This document shows, piece after piece, positions 1-6,317 of a stretch of DNA of 11,884 bases (position 1 is its first letter; each line of letters begins with the position of its first letter). The translations under genes were made by a program, and so were the position numbers. The stretch is from Bradyrhizobium sp. (lineage in GTDB: Bacteria; Pseudomonadota; Alphaproteobacteria; Rhizobiales; Xanthobacteraceae). The notes under the pieces are model-generated. The model was not told where the DNA came from. It saw only the letters and a program-made list of their open reading frames with translations, and made no database searches. The DNA lies in the NCBI GenBank assembly GCA_028290165.1, contig JAQGKJ010000287.1, positions 1-11,884 of the forward strand, written 5' to 3'.

Positions 1-15
1 GCATGTCTCGCTCAT
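1..15 (-). CDS. 5' end of the next thi-operon gene (partial, five codons)
   Basis: An ATG at 15-13 follows the thiS stop codon (20-18) by two bases. It is preceded by a strong Shine-Dalgarno GGGAGG six bases upstream, which overlaps the last codons of thiS. Only five codons (M-S-E-T-C) lie in the window, so the product cannot be recognised. In alphaproteobacterial thiO-thiS operons the next gene is usually thiG (thiazole synthase), followed by thiE; thiG is therefore the guess, from context alone. Confidence 0.5.
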
Positions 16-17
16 CT

Positions 18-215
18 TCACCCTCCCTGCCGCGGCGTGATGATCTCGATCTCGTCGCCGTTGTTCAGCGGCGTCTGCGCCCATCGGCTCTTCGGCAGCA
101 CGTCGTAGTTCACGGCGATCGCAAAATGCGTGCCCTCGTATTCGAGTTCGTTCAGCAGCGCGTCGACGCTGCTTGAGGCAATCTCCCGCTGCTCGCCGTT
201 GACGATCACGCGCAT
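18..215 (-). CDS. thiS: Sulfur carrier protein ThiS
   Basis: This 65-residue protein is the sulfur carrier for thiazole formation in thiamine biosynthesis. It is adenylated and thiocarboxylated on its C-terminal glycine by ThiF/IscS-type enzymes and hands sulfur to ThiG in the cytoplasm. The sequence ends in the required Gly-Gly (residues 64-65) after a hydrophobic strand with I-E-I-I-T-P. It begins with the typical MRVIVNGE strand of the beta-grasp fold, and its length is normal for the family. The start codon overlaps the end of thiO by 10 bases, and GAGGTG inside the last thiO codons serves as ribosome binding site, so translation of the two is probably coupled. It belongs to the TPP-riboswitch-controlled operon that starts at about 1340. 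Identification is secure from the size, the GG tail and the position next to thiO. Confidence 0.93.
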   Translation of the reverse strand: MRVIVNGEQREIASSSVDALLNELEYEGTHFAIAVNYDVLPKSRWAQTPLNNGDEIEIITPRQGG

Positions 216-1222
216 TGCATCACCTCATTGTCGATCTGGCCGCGCTCGACATAGGCCAGCGTCAATTCGGCCAGCGCCGGCGCGATCAGAAAACCATGGC
301 GATAGAGGCCGTTCACCGCGATGCGATTGTTGTCGATGGCGATGCGCGGCAGATTGTCGGGAAATGCCGGGCGCAGGGCCGAGCCGAATTCGACGATGCG
401 CGCTTCGGCGAACGCCGGATGCACCGCATAGGCCGCGCCCAACAGTTCCAGCGCGGAGCGGACGCTGACGCCGGTATCCTCGGCCTCGATCGAGGTCGCA
501 CCCAGCATGAACAGATTGTGCTCGCGCGGAATCACATAGAGCGGCCAGCGCGGATGGATCAGGCGCACCGGGCGCGCCAGGAAAACCTCGTCGGTTTCGA
601 TCAGGATCAACTCGCCCTTGACGCCGCGCAGCTCCGCTTGCGTGTCGCGCGCGCAAAACCCGCGGCAATCGATCACGACGCCCTCGATATCGGCGGGCGC
701 TACTTCGCTGCTGAATTTGATGGTGCCGCCGGCGGCGATGATCCGCTCGTGCAGCTTCGGCAGCACGCGGCGCGGCTCGACATGGCCTTCGTCGGCGAAA
801 AATAGAGCATCGCGGAAACGGCCCTCCAGCGATGGTTCGAGCTCGGCGAGCCCGCGCGCGTCTAACCGCTGGTGGCCGCTTGTCAGCCGCGCAAACCGTT
901 CGAAATCGTTGCGGTCGCGGGTATGCGTCACCACCAGCGAGCCGTTGAACGGGGTATCCGGCAATTCCCTGCGCCACAGATCGAGTGCGCGGAGCCCAAG
1001 CTGGCTGATGATCGGCTCGGATATTTCGCTCTCGCAATGCGGCGCGAGCATGCCGCCGGCCCAGTGGCTGGTGGACAGCATCATGTCGGCATCGCTGCGC
1101 TCGTGCAGCGTGACGGCGTGGCCGGCCTGCGCGAACAACAGCGCCTGCCACGCGCCGGCGATCCCCGCGCCGATGATCGAGACGGGGGATTCCCCCCTTG
1201 GCAGCTTCGAACTCTGGTACAT
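206..1222 (-). CDS. thiO: Glycine oxidase ThiO (FAD-dependent, thiamine thiazole pathway)
   Basis: This 338-residue FAD-dependent amine oxidase of the DAO family oxidises glycine to dehydroglycine (iminoacetate), the nitrogen/carbon donor for ThiG. It thereby replaces the anaerobic ThiH route. An N-terminal Rossmann FAD motif GAGIAG lies at residues 18-23, followed by an acidic end of the second strand (H-E-R-S-D). A conserved S-H-W-A-G-G-M-L-A-P segment is at about 52-61, and the C-terminal signature N-G-L-Y-R-H-G-F is near residue 309. The length is usual for ThiO. The ATG at 1222-1220 is the only ATG upstream of the FAD motif. It directly follows helix P1 of the TPP riboswitch, and the aptamer's GAAGGGA is the likely ribosome binding site. 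ThiO is the first gene of the operon here; no thiC precedes it. Other DAO-type oxidases are possible in principle, but the riboswitch and thiS make ThiO nearly certain. Confidence 0.94.
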   Translation of the reverse strand: MYQSSKLPRGESPVSIIGAGIAGAWQALLFAQAGHAVTLHERSDADMMLSTSHWAGGMLAPHCESEISEPIISQLGLRALDLWRRELPDTPFNGSLVVTHTRDRNDFERFARLTSGHQRLDARGLAELEPSLEGRFRDALFFADEGHVEPRRVLPKLHERIIAAGGTIKFSSEVAPADIEGVVIDCRGFCARDTQAELRGVKGELILIETDEVFLARPVRLIHPRWPLYVIPREHNLFMLGATSIEAEDTGVSVRSALELLGAAYAVHPAFAEARIVEFGSALRPAFPDNLPRIAIDNNRIAVNGLYRHGFLIAPALAELTLAYVERGQIDNEVMQCA

Positions 1223-1342
1223 CCCTGTCCCTTCGCCGGCATGACCCGGATCAGGTTCAAAGGGTCACCGCGGTCTCGCACCTTCAACGGGTCCAAGCTT
1301 GCGGTATCTCAGCTCCTCATCGGAGCTCCCCTCGGAACAGGG
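1223..1342 (-). promoter_or_regulatory. TPP riboswitch (THI element) controlling thiO-thiS
   Basis: On the minus strand the hallmark TPP aptamer blocks occur in order. They are GGGGAGC, then CTGAGAT (pyrimidine-sensor side), a variable arm, then ACCCTTTGAACCTGATC, and finally CATGCCGGCGAAGGGA. Helix P1 can form between CCCTGT (1342-1337) and ACAGGG (1228-1223). The thiO ATG starts at the very next base. The AAGGGA that serves as Shine-Dalgarno is part of the conserved 3' aptamer strand, five bases from the ATG. There is no room for a terminator. Ligand binding should therefore block ribosome access directly, which is translational control (inference). Confidence 0.96.
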
Positions 1343-1344
1343 CT

Positions 1345-1372
1345 AATGTAGGCCGATGGCAGGGCGTGTCAA
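1345..1372 (-). promoter_or_regulatory. Sigma70-like promoter of the thi operon
   Basis: Reading on the minus strand, a perfect -35 TTGACA (1372-1367) is followed after 16 bases by a -10 TACATT (1350-1345, four of six matches). The expected start of transcription is about 1336-1340. That lies at or just inside the 5' strand of riboswitch helix P1, so the mRNA begins essentially with the aptamer. Confidence 0.7.
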
Positions 1373-1383
1373 CGCACCGGACC

Positions 1384-1504
1384 CGTCATGCCCGGGCTTG
1401 TCCCGGGCATCCACGTCCTTGTGTACCGCAGCAAGACGTGGATGGCCGGGCATAGGCGAGCGGAGGCGACGCCGTCCTTCGGACGGCTATGCCGGGCCAC
1501 GACG
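1384..1504. repeat. Intergenic palindromic repeat (CGTCATGCCCGGG type)
   Basis: This 121-bp imperfect palindrome begins CGTCATGCCCGGG and ends CCGGGCCACGACG. It holds nested perfect inverted repeats: CATCCACGTC (1408-1417) with GACGTGGATG (1435-1444), and GCCGTCC with GGACGGC (1471-1487, 3-nt loop). A near-perfect pair GCCGGGCATA/TATGCCGGGC surrounds the second hairpin. Similar elements are, to my knowledge, dispersed in many copies in Bradyrhizobium and Rhodopseudomonas genomes. It lies two bases from the transglycosylase stop codon and just outside the thi promoter, so its RNA form could act as a 3' stabiliser or terminator for the transglycosylase mRNA. No open reading frame here is convincing. 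Confidence 0.75.
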
Positions 1505-1505
1505 A

Positions 1506-2000
1506 TCATTTTGCGGGTACCTGCCGTGCGTTGGCGTCAATGGGGGATTTCGGCGGCGCACTGGCGAGCACCGGCTCGAAATGCCCGATGCGTTCGAGCC
1601 GCTGGCGTTTGGCGGTCCCGTAATAGCCGCTGGCGTAATAATGCATGGCGCGGGTGTGGTCGCCGTTTGCGGCGCGGTAGGCACCGGCCAGGTATTTCAC
1701 GGCATAGGTGAGATTGGTGTTGGGGTCGCGCAGCCCTTGGGCATCGCCGGTGTAGCCGAGCCCGCGCGCGGTCGCGAGCTTGATCTGCATCAGGCCGATG
1801 GTGCCGCCGCGTCCGACCAGATGCGGCTGATAACGGCTCTCATGCACGATCACGCGATGCACCAGGGCTTCCGGCACGCCGTTGGCCTGGGCGTGGGTCG
1901 CGACCAGCGCGTCATATTCGGCGTGCTGGGCGTGGGCGATCTGCGAAAACGGCAGCGTCGCCATCGCGGCAAGGCAAGCCAACTGGAGCAAACGTTTCAT
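1506..2000 (-). CDS. Small secreted lytic transglycosylase (SLT domain)
   Basis: This 164-residue periplasmic lysozyme-like enzyme is expected to cleave the MurNAc-GlcNAc bond of peptidoglycan with formation of anhydro-muropeptides. Residues 1-24 form a signal peptide (basic MKR, hydrophobic core, A-H-A before Q25). The SLT domain follows. Catalytic Glu54 sits in the motif H-E-S-R-Y, then G-R-G-G-T-I-G-L-M-Q-I (about 63-73), then N-L-T-Y-A-V-K-Y-L-A-G (96-106) and a Y-Y-A-S-G-Y-Y-G segment (121-128). All elements of a family-1 transglycosylase are present in a minimal length. The frame stays open upstream to 2141, but the ATG at 2000 gives the signal peptide and is preferred. Such small enzymes often serve secretion or flagellar systems, but no such genes are near. 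The gene is divergent from the membrane protein at 2203. Confidence 0.88.
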   Translation of the reverse strand: MKRLLQLACLAAMATLPFSQIAHAQHAEYDALVATHAQANGVPEALVHRVIVHESRYQPHLVGRGGTIGLMQIKLATARGLGYTGDAQGLRDPNTNLTYAVKYLAGAYRAANGDHTRAMHYYASGYYGTAKRQRLERIGHFEPVLASAPPKSPIDANARQVPAK

Positions 2001-2202
2001 TCGAAATTGGGCCTTCCGGCGGGCTGATGCAGCGATGGAACCCTTGACACACCCCAATTGTCGCAATGGCCGGGCACGGATGTGGCCAAAACCCGGCTTT
2101 CTCGGGCTTTTGCCGCCCTCCACCGCGGCCGGATTTACCAAGAATTATGCCCTGGCGTGCTTCGATCGCCCGGAAAACCGAGAAATCGATCCGGCCGCGC
2201 CG
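2001..2202. other. Divergent intergenic region, no clear promoter
   Basis: These 202 bases separate the start codons of the transglycosylase (minus) and the membrane protein (plus). A TTGACA at 2044-2049 has no acceptable -10 at the right distance. A short hairpin-like segment, AAAACCCG (2088-2095) with CGGGCTTTT (2103-2111), has one bulged base. It resembles a weak bidirectional terminator or a decayed copy of the intergenic palindrome. Nothing coding is supported, although the plus-strand frame stays open through it. Confidence 0.4.
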
Positions 2203-3690
2203 ATGACCCTGTCCGTCGCCCATAGCGCTGAAGAAGCGAGCCCGCTGCGCGGCCTGCTGCCGCTGTGGGTCGGCGTCGGCATCTATGCGTTGTTTCTGCT
2301 GGCCGGAAACCGGCTGCTGATCGATCCCGACACGATGTGGCAGATCACCGTCGGCCAGTGGATTCTCGATCATCGCGCGGTACCGGAAACCGACGTCTAT
2401 TCCTTCACCATGCGCGGCCAGCCCTGGATATCGACGCAGTGGCTGGCGCAGGTCATGTACGCCAAAACCTACGCGCTGTTCGGCTGGAGCGGACCGGTGG
2501 TGCTGGCGGCAACCGCGATCGCCGCGACCTTCGCGTTGTTCACGAAATTCCTGAGCCGGCAGCTAAGCGAGAGCACCACGCTGGTGTTCGTGGCCGCCGC
2601 CCTGGCGCTGACCGTGCCGCATCTCTTGGCGCGGCCGCATGTGCTGGCGTTCCCGGTCATGGTGCTGTGGGCCGGCGGGTTGATCGCAGCCGCGGATCGC
2701 CGCAGCGCGCCGTCGCTCTGGATGCTGCCGCTGATGGCGCTGTGGGCCAATCTGCATGGCGGTTTCGTCCTCGGCTTGATGCTGGTTGCGCCGGTCGCGC
2801 TCGACGCGGTCTTGAGCGCTGACGTGAACGCGCGGAAATCGCTGGCGCTGCACTGGATGGCTTTCGCTTTCGCCGCGCTGATCGCCGCCTGCTGCACGCC
2901 CTATGGCTGGAATTCGCTGCTGGCGTCGGAAAAGATTCTCGGCCTCGGCGAGGCGCTGCCGCTGATCATGGAATGGCGGCCCGCGAACTTCTCCGGCCTC
3001 GGCGCGTTCGAGGTCTGCCTGCTCTTGGGCGTCGGCCTGGCGCTGCTGCGCGGGGTAAAATTGCCGCCGCTGCGGATCGTGCTGCTATTGGGATTTCTCC
3101 ACATGGCGCTGAGCCAGGAGCGGTCCATCGAAATTCTGGCGCTGCTGGCGCCGCTGGTGCTCGCAAGCCCGCTGGCAAAGCAGATCGGCGGCGCCGAGGT
3201 TTTGAACTCCACGCCGGCCAAGCGGGGCGTGTTGTTTGCAAGCGTCGCGTTCCTGCTGGTGGCGGGAACCTTTGTTTATGGGTCAATGCATCACTTCGAG
3301 CCGCACACCCGCGGCTCGCCGGTCGCAGCCGTAGCCGAGCTGAAGAAGTTGAATCTCGAACGCGTGTTCAACGATTACGATTTCGGCGGCTACCTGATCG
3401 CCAACGGCGTCGCGCCCTTCATCGACGGCCGCACCGAGCTTTATGGCGAGAAGTTCTTTGTCGACCACAACGCCGCCAGCGGCTTGATGAAGCCGGAAAA
3501 CCTGTTCCGGCTGCTGGAGCAATACAAGATCGAAGCGACGTTGATGCGGACGCAGAGCGCGGGCAGCATACTGCTCGATCACATTGACGGCTGGGAAAAT
3601 GTCTACACCGACGACATCGCCACCATCCATGTCCGGAAAGCCGGCGCGGTTCATACGGTTGAGCCCGCGGTTGATTCAAAGGCGAAATGA
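2203..3690 (+). CDS. Multi-pass membrane protein, GT-C glycosyltransferase-like, with C-terminal soluble domain
   Basis: This 495-residue integral membrane protein of unknown substrate has about ten hydrophobic segments between residues 18 and 360, followed by a soluble domain of about 130 residues. The first extracytoplasmic loop holds D-P-D-T-M-W...G-Q-W-I-L-D-H, then V-P-E-T-D-V-Y-S-F-T. This acidic-loop arrangement resembles GT-C fold enzymes that use polyprenyl-phosphate sugars. A W-A-N-L-H-G-G-F motif is at 181-188. The C-terminal domain contains N-D-Y-D-F-G-G-Y-L-I (390-399), then F-I-D-G-R-T-E-L-Y (406-414) and W-E-N-V-Y-T-D (464-470). From memory, this combination recurs in uncharacterised bacterial membrane proteins. 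The ATG at 2203 begins a sensible N-terminus, but no good Shine-Dalgarno precedes it; an in-frame ATG at 2080 is the alternative. The family assignment is by resemblance, and glycosyl transfer is an inference. Confidence 0.8.
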   Translation: MTLSVAHSAEEASPLRGLLPLWVGVGIYALFLLAGNRLLIDPDTMWQITVGQWILDHRAVPETDVYSFTMRGQPWISTQWLAQVMYAKTYALFGWSGPVVLAATAIAATFALFTKFLSRQLSESTTLVFVAAALALTVPHLLARPHVLAFPVMVLWAGGLIAAADRRSAPSLWMLPLMALWANLHGGFVLGLMLVAPVALDAVLSADVNARKSLALHWMAFAFAALIAACCTPYGWNSLLASEKILGLGEALPLIMEWRPANFSGLGAFEVCLLLGVGLALLRGVKLPPLRIVLLLGFLHMALSQERSIEILALLAPLVLASPLAKQIGGAEVLNSTPAKRGVLFASVAFLLVAGTFVYGSMHHFEPHTRGSPVAAVAELKKLNLERVFNDYDFGGYLIANGVAPFIDGRTELYGEKFFVDHNAASGLMKPENLFRLLEQYKIEATLMRTQSAGSILLDHIDGWENVYTDDIATIHVRKAGAVHTVEPAVDSKAK

Positions 3691-3747
3691 AATTCGTCGA
3701 GTAGTTGCCGCAGGACAAATAGCCGCCGTCGTCGGTCGTCGTCGCCG

Positions 3748-3774
3748 TTGAAATGACTTAATGCTGCCTATAAT
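3748..3774 (+). promoter_or_regulatory. Sigma70-like promoter for the small cysteine protein
   Basis: A perfect -10 TATAAT (3769-3774) is preceded by TTGAAA (3748-3753) with a 15-base spacer, shorter than ideal; GTTGAA one base upstream would give 16. Transcription would start near 3781, giving a leader of about 70 bases before the ATG at 3853. The rest of the 162-base gap after 3690 holds GTCGTC-rich low-complexity sequence and no clear terminator. Confidence 0.6.
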
Positions 3775-3852
3775 CGGAGCCGGCGGGACGATGCACGCGT
3801 ATCCGGCAGCAATCCTGTCCAATCCGCCAAAGCAAAAGAGGGGAGGCCTACC

Positions 3853-4053
3853 ATGGCCAGAATAGATCTCGGCTATTTGCCCCAGGGAAATCCCTGCGCC
3901 CAATGCGGCAAGCCGATCGCCACCCCCGAATGGATCGAAAGCGGTCCGCACTGCACCGCCTATCTCTGGCATTGCTGGGCCTGCGACTACCAGTTCGAGG
4001 CGGTGGCCTATTTCGAGGATTCGGAATCCGAGTCTGAGGCGCTCGCGGCCTGA
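3853..4053 (+). CDS. Small zinc-ribbon-like protein, unknown function
   Basis: This 66-residue hypothetical protein carries two cysteine pairs. C-A-Q-C is at residues 15-18, and C34 is followed by H-C-W-A-C with C42 and C45. The CxxC...CxxC spacing (C15, C18, C42, C45) fits a small rubredoxin-like or zinc-ribbon knuckle, with C34 and H41 nearby. W-H-C-W-A-C-D-Y-Q-F-E then leads to an acidic tail (E-D-S-E-S-E-S-E). There is no signal peptide or membrane segment, so it is probably cytoplasmic. The start is firm: GGGAGG lies seven bases before the ATG, and a promoter with TATAAT lies upstream. It is convergent with the histidine kinase gene, with only 25 bases between the stop codons. Possible roles are metal binding or RNA/DNA or protein binding; the sequence does not decide. 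Confidence 0.8.
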   Translation: MARIDLGYLPQGNPCAQCGKPIATPEWIESGPHCTAYLWHCWACDYQFEAVAYFEDSESESEALAA

Positions 4054-4078
4054 CCGGTCGAAGCCAGAATTTCCGCAA

Positions 4079-5413
4079 CTAGGCGGCCGACCGCCGGCTC
4101 TGCTGGTGGATCGGCAGTTGTATGCGAACGATCAGCCCACGCGGCTGCCGATCGTTGAGCGACAGTTCGCCGCCATGCGCCAGCACGATCGAGCGCGCGA
4201 TCGAAAGGCCGAGGCCGAAGCCGGCTGCCTCATCCATGTTGCGGGCGTCGTCGCCGCGCACGAACGGTTCCAGCATGATGTCCTTGCGCGCATCGGAAAT
4301 GCCGGGGCCGTCGTCCTCGACATCGATCGTCAAATGATCCGGCGAGACCGCGAGACGGATCGTCGCCTCCGCACCGAACCTGACCGCGTTTTCCACCAGG
4401 TTGGTGATGCTGCGATGCAGGTCGTCGGGCCGCACCGTGGCCATGACGTGCTCCGGGCCGTCATAGGCGACCTTGTGGCCCATATCGGCGAACTGATCGG
4501 TGATGAGCTGCAGCGTGCTGGCGACGTCGACCAGCGTCATCGATTCGAGTTTACGGTCGTTGCGCAGGAAGGAAAGCACCTGTTCCAGCATCGATCGCAT
4601 CTGGTCGAGATCGCGCAGCATGCGGCTGCGGTGCACGTCGTCCTCGATGAATTCGGAGCGCAGCCGCATCCGCGTGATCGGTGTCCTCAGGTCGTGGCTG
4701 ATCGCGGCCAGCATCTTGGTGCGGTCGTCGATCAGGGTCGAAATGCGCTCGCGCATCCGATTCAGCGCTTTCGCCACCGAGCGGATTTCCTCGGGCCCGC
4801 GCTCGGGCAGCGGCGCCGCGGCGCCGTTCAGGCTGAAACTTTCAGCCGCCTTCGCGAATGCCGACAGCGGCGCCGTCAGAACGCGCGCCGCCCACAGCCC
4901 GAGCAGGCTGAGGCTGATGACCGCAAACAGCAATGTCACCATCCACGGTCCGCTCCAGAACGGACGTTGCCATTGGTCCGGCAGCAGCGTTGCGGAGATC
5001 ATCGCGCCGTCCGGCAGCGCGATGCCGACCTTCTGGATGTCGCCTTCGGCCTTAAGCGAAAAGATCCGGTAGCTGCCGCCGAGCCGGCGATGCAGGCTGC
5101 GTAAGGAACGGCCATCCGGTTCGCTTGCCGCGGGCGCAGGACCCACCGGCAGGTTCTCGATGTCCAGTTGCGGAAACGCCCGCGCGATGTCGGCGAACAG
5201 TGCTGGCCGCCCGGCCTCGGGCGACGCGCCGAGCAGCTGGACCGCGGCGGCGAGTTGGCTGTGTCGGCGGTCGAGCGATGGGTCAACCTGGTCCGGCCGG
5301 TGGATCAAAAAGCTCGCGGCGAGGATCACGTGGATCGCGACGATCGAGGCGACCACCAGCGCCGCGATCTGGCCGCTGATGCGCTTCAGGTTGAGAAAAC
5401 CGAACAGCTTCAT
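4079..5413 (-). CDS. Sensor histidine kinase (HAMP, HisKA, HATPase)
   Basis: This 444-residue inner-membrane kinase is the partner of the response regulator immediately upstream. TM1 is at about 13-37, followed by a periplasmic sensor region (38-155) without a recognised domain, then TM2 (156-177) and HAMP (178-230). The HisKA box S-H-D-L-R-T-P has phospho-acceptor His240. The catalytic domain has an N box N-L-V-E-N-A-V-R-F (338-346), a G1 box D-D-G-P-G-I (367-372) and a G2 box G-F-G-L-G-L-S-I-A (398-406). All catalytic motifs are intact, so it should autophosphorylate and also act as a phosphatase, like EnvZ-type kinases. Its ATG overlaps the regulator's stop codon as ATGA, which indicates translational coupling. 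The reading frame is open further upstream to 5947, but that stretch is antiparallel-frame noise inside the regulator gene. The signal sensed is unknown. Confidence 0.94.
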   Translation of the reverse strand: MKLFGFLNLKRISGQIAALVVASIVAIHVILAASFLIHRPDQVDPSLDRRHSQLAAAVQLLGASPEAGRPALFADIARAFPQLDIENLPVGPAPAASEPDGRSLRSLHRRLGGSYRIFSLKAEGDIQKVGIALPDGAMISATLLPDQWQRPFWSGPWMVTLLFAVISLSLLGLWAARVLTAPLSAFAKAAESFSLNGAAAPLPERGPEEIRSVAKALNRMRERISTLIDDRTKMLAAISHDLRTPITRMRLRSEFIEDDVHRSRMLRDLDQMRSMLEQVLSFLRNDRKLESMTLVDVASTLQLITDQFADMGHKVAYDGPEHVMATVRPDDLHRSITNLVENAVRFGAEATIRLAVSPDHLTIDVEDDGPGISDARKDIMLEPFVRGDDARNMDEAAGFGLGLSIARSIVLAHGGELSLNDRQPRGLIVRIQLPIHQQSRRSAA

Positions 5414-6147
5414 GACCGGCCGTCGGTTGGGATCGTGACCTCGGGCGTGAACATGTAACCGCCGGAACGCACCGTCTTGATCATCGTCGAATCCTGCGGA
5501 TCGGGTTCGATCTTGCGGCGGATGCGGCTGACCAGCACGTCGATGCTGCGCTCGAACGACCCGGCGTTGCGGCCCTGGGTCAGGTCCAGCAGACTGTCGC
5601 GCGACAGCACCCGGCCAGGCCGCTCGCAGAAAGTTCGCAGCAGGTCGAATTCGGCGCTGGTCATCGCCACCCGCGCGCCGGCCGGATTGCGCAGTTCGCG
5701 CAGCCTGAAGTCGATCCGCCATCCCAGGAAGGTAAGGGCGGTCGCGCCGTTGGCGGCGCTGGCGGAGTGGGCGGCGGCCTGCCGCCGCAGCACCGCGTTG
5801 ATCCGGGCCAGCAATTCGCGCGGATTGAACGGCTTTGCCAGATAATCGTCGGCGCCCATCTCGAGCCCCAAAATCCGGTCGACGTCCTCGCCGCGCGCGG
5901 TGAGCATGATGATCGGCGTTTGCGATTCGGCACGGACCTTGCGGCACAGGCTGAGACCGTCCTCGCCCGGCAGCATGACGTCGAGGATCAGGAGATCGAC
6001 GCGATGGTCGGTCATGGCGCGCGCCATTTCGCGTCCGTCGCTTGCGGTCGTCACGTTGCAGGCGTTGGTGCGCAGGTATTTTGCGATCAGCGCCCGCGTC
6101 TCACGGTCGTCTTCGACGACAAGAATATTCGGCGATGCCATGGCCAT
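5410..6147 (-). CDS. OmpR-family response regulator
   Basis: This 245-residue DNA-binding regulator is phosphorylated by the kinase encoded just downstream. The receiver domain (about 6-121) has the acidic pocket E12-D13-D14 and phospho-acceptor Asp56 in L-I-L-D-V-M-L-P. Switch Thr83 lies in M-L-T-A-R, and Lys105 in L-A-K-P-F. An Ala/Ser-rich linker (about 122-138) leads to a winged-helix effector domain containing T-S-A-E-F-D-L-L (162-169), R-V-L-S-R-D-S-L (179-186) and R-S-I-D-V-L-V-S-R-I-R-R-K (200-212). The chosen ATG at 6147 has AAGGGG upstream; the ATG at 6141 or one at 6216 are alternatives. It is divergent from the Ser/His-rich gene at 6318. The shared intergenic region holds a direct repeat typical of OmpR-type operators, so autoregulation and control of the neighbour are plausible. 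Confidence 0.94.
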   Translation of the reverse strand: MAMASPNILVVEDDRETRALIAKYLRTNACNVTTASDGREMARAMTDHRVDLLILDVMLPGEDGLSLCRKVRAESQTPIIMLTARGEDVDRILGLEMGADDYLAKPFNPRELLARINAVLRRQAAAHSASAANGATALTFLGWRIDFRLRELRNPAGARVAMTSAEFDLLRTFCERPGRVLSRDSLLDLTQGRNAGSFERSIDVLVSRIRRKIEPDPQDSTMIKTVRSGGYMFTPEVTIPTDGRS

Positions 6148-6219
6148 CTGGACCCCTTGCCCCTGATTCGGGAGAACCGGCGGAGGATTTTTGTTTCGGA
6201 ATATTTCTGGCTTCATCCT

Positions 6220-6237
6220 CGCAACACACCGCAACAC
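6220..6237. promoter_or_regulatory. Candidate response-regulator operator: CGCAACAC direct repeat
   Basis: Two perfect copies of CGCAACAC (6220-6227 and 6230-6237) are separated by two bases, a 10-bp period that puts both on the same DNA face. OmpR/PhoB-family regulators usually bind tandem direct repeats with a 10-11 bp period. The site lies about 73 bp upstream of the regulator start and about 80 bp upstream of the divergent gene at 6318. Assignment to this regulator is inference. Confidence 0.45.
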
Positions 6238-6262
6238 GCCGGCAGGGCAATAAAAAGGCCTC

Positions 6263-6277
6263 GTTAAGATCATTAAC
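6263..6277. promoter_or_regulatory. Short inverted repeat GTTAA-N5-TTAAC upstream of the Ser/His-rich gene
   Basis: GTTAA (6263-6267) and TTAAC (6273-6277) form a perfect 5-bp inverted repeat in an AT-rich patch 41-55 bases before the ATG at 6318. It could be an operator, or overlap the promoter (TAAGAT at 6265-6270 is a weak -10 candidate with no matching -35). The spacing does not fit the CtrA consensus TTAA-N7-TTAA. Confidence 0.3.
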
Positions 6278-6317
6278 TCTAACCTCGGTGTGTCTCACAA
6301 GAACCTTCGGAGCCAAC

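Noticed and set aside
1405..1490. CRISPR-like or tRNA-like repeat in the palindromic region
   Set aside because: The repeats are inverted, not direct with spacers, and no cloverleaf with a T-loop motif can be drawn.
2037..2063. A third EcfG promoter before the membrane protein gene
   Set aside because: GGAAC is present at 2037 but no CGTT-like box lies 16-18 bases downstream, and the gene start is 160 bases away.
2044..2072. Sigma70 promoter from TTGACA at 2044
   Set aside because: The bases at the -10 position (TGGCCG) do not resemble TATAAT with any normal spacer.
4106..5104. A plus-strand open frame of about 330 codons antisense to the histidine kinase
   Set aside because: Its composition is rich in Arg, His and Asp, as expected for a complement of GC-rich coding sequence. 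All kinase motifs are intact on the other strand.
5414..5947. Upstream extension of the histidine kinase reading frame
   Set aside because: It overlaps the response regulator gene in another frame and codes for Arg/Ala-rich noise. The ATGA junction and the membrane segment fix the kinase start at 5413.
6264..6276. CtrA binding site (TTAA-N-TTAA)
   Set aside because: The two TTAA blocks are separated by five bases, not the seven of the CtrA consensus.
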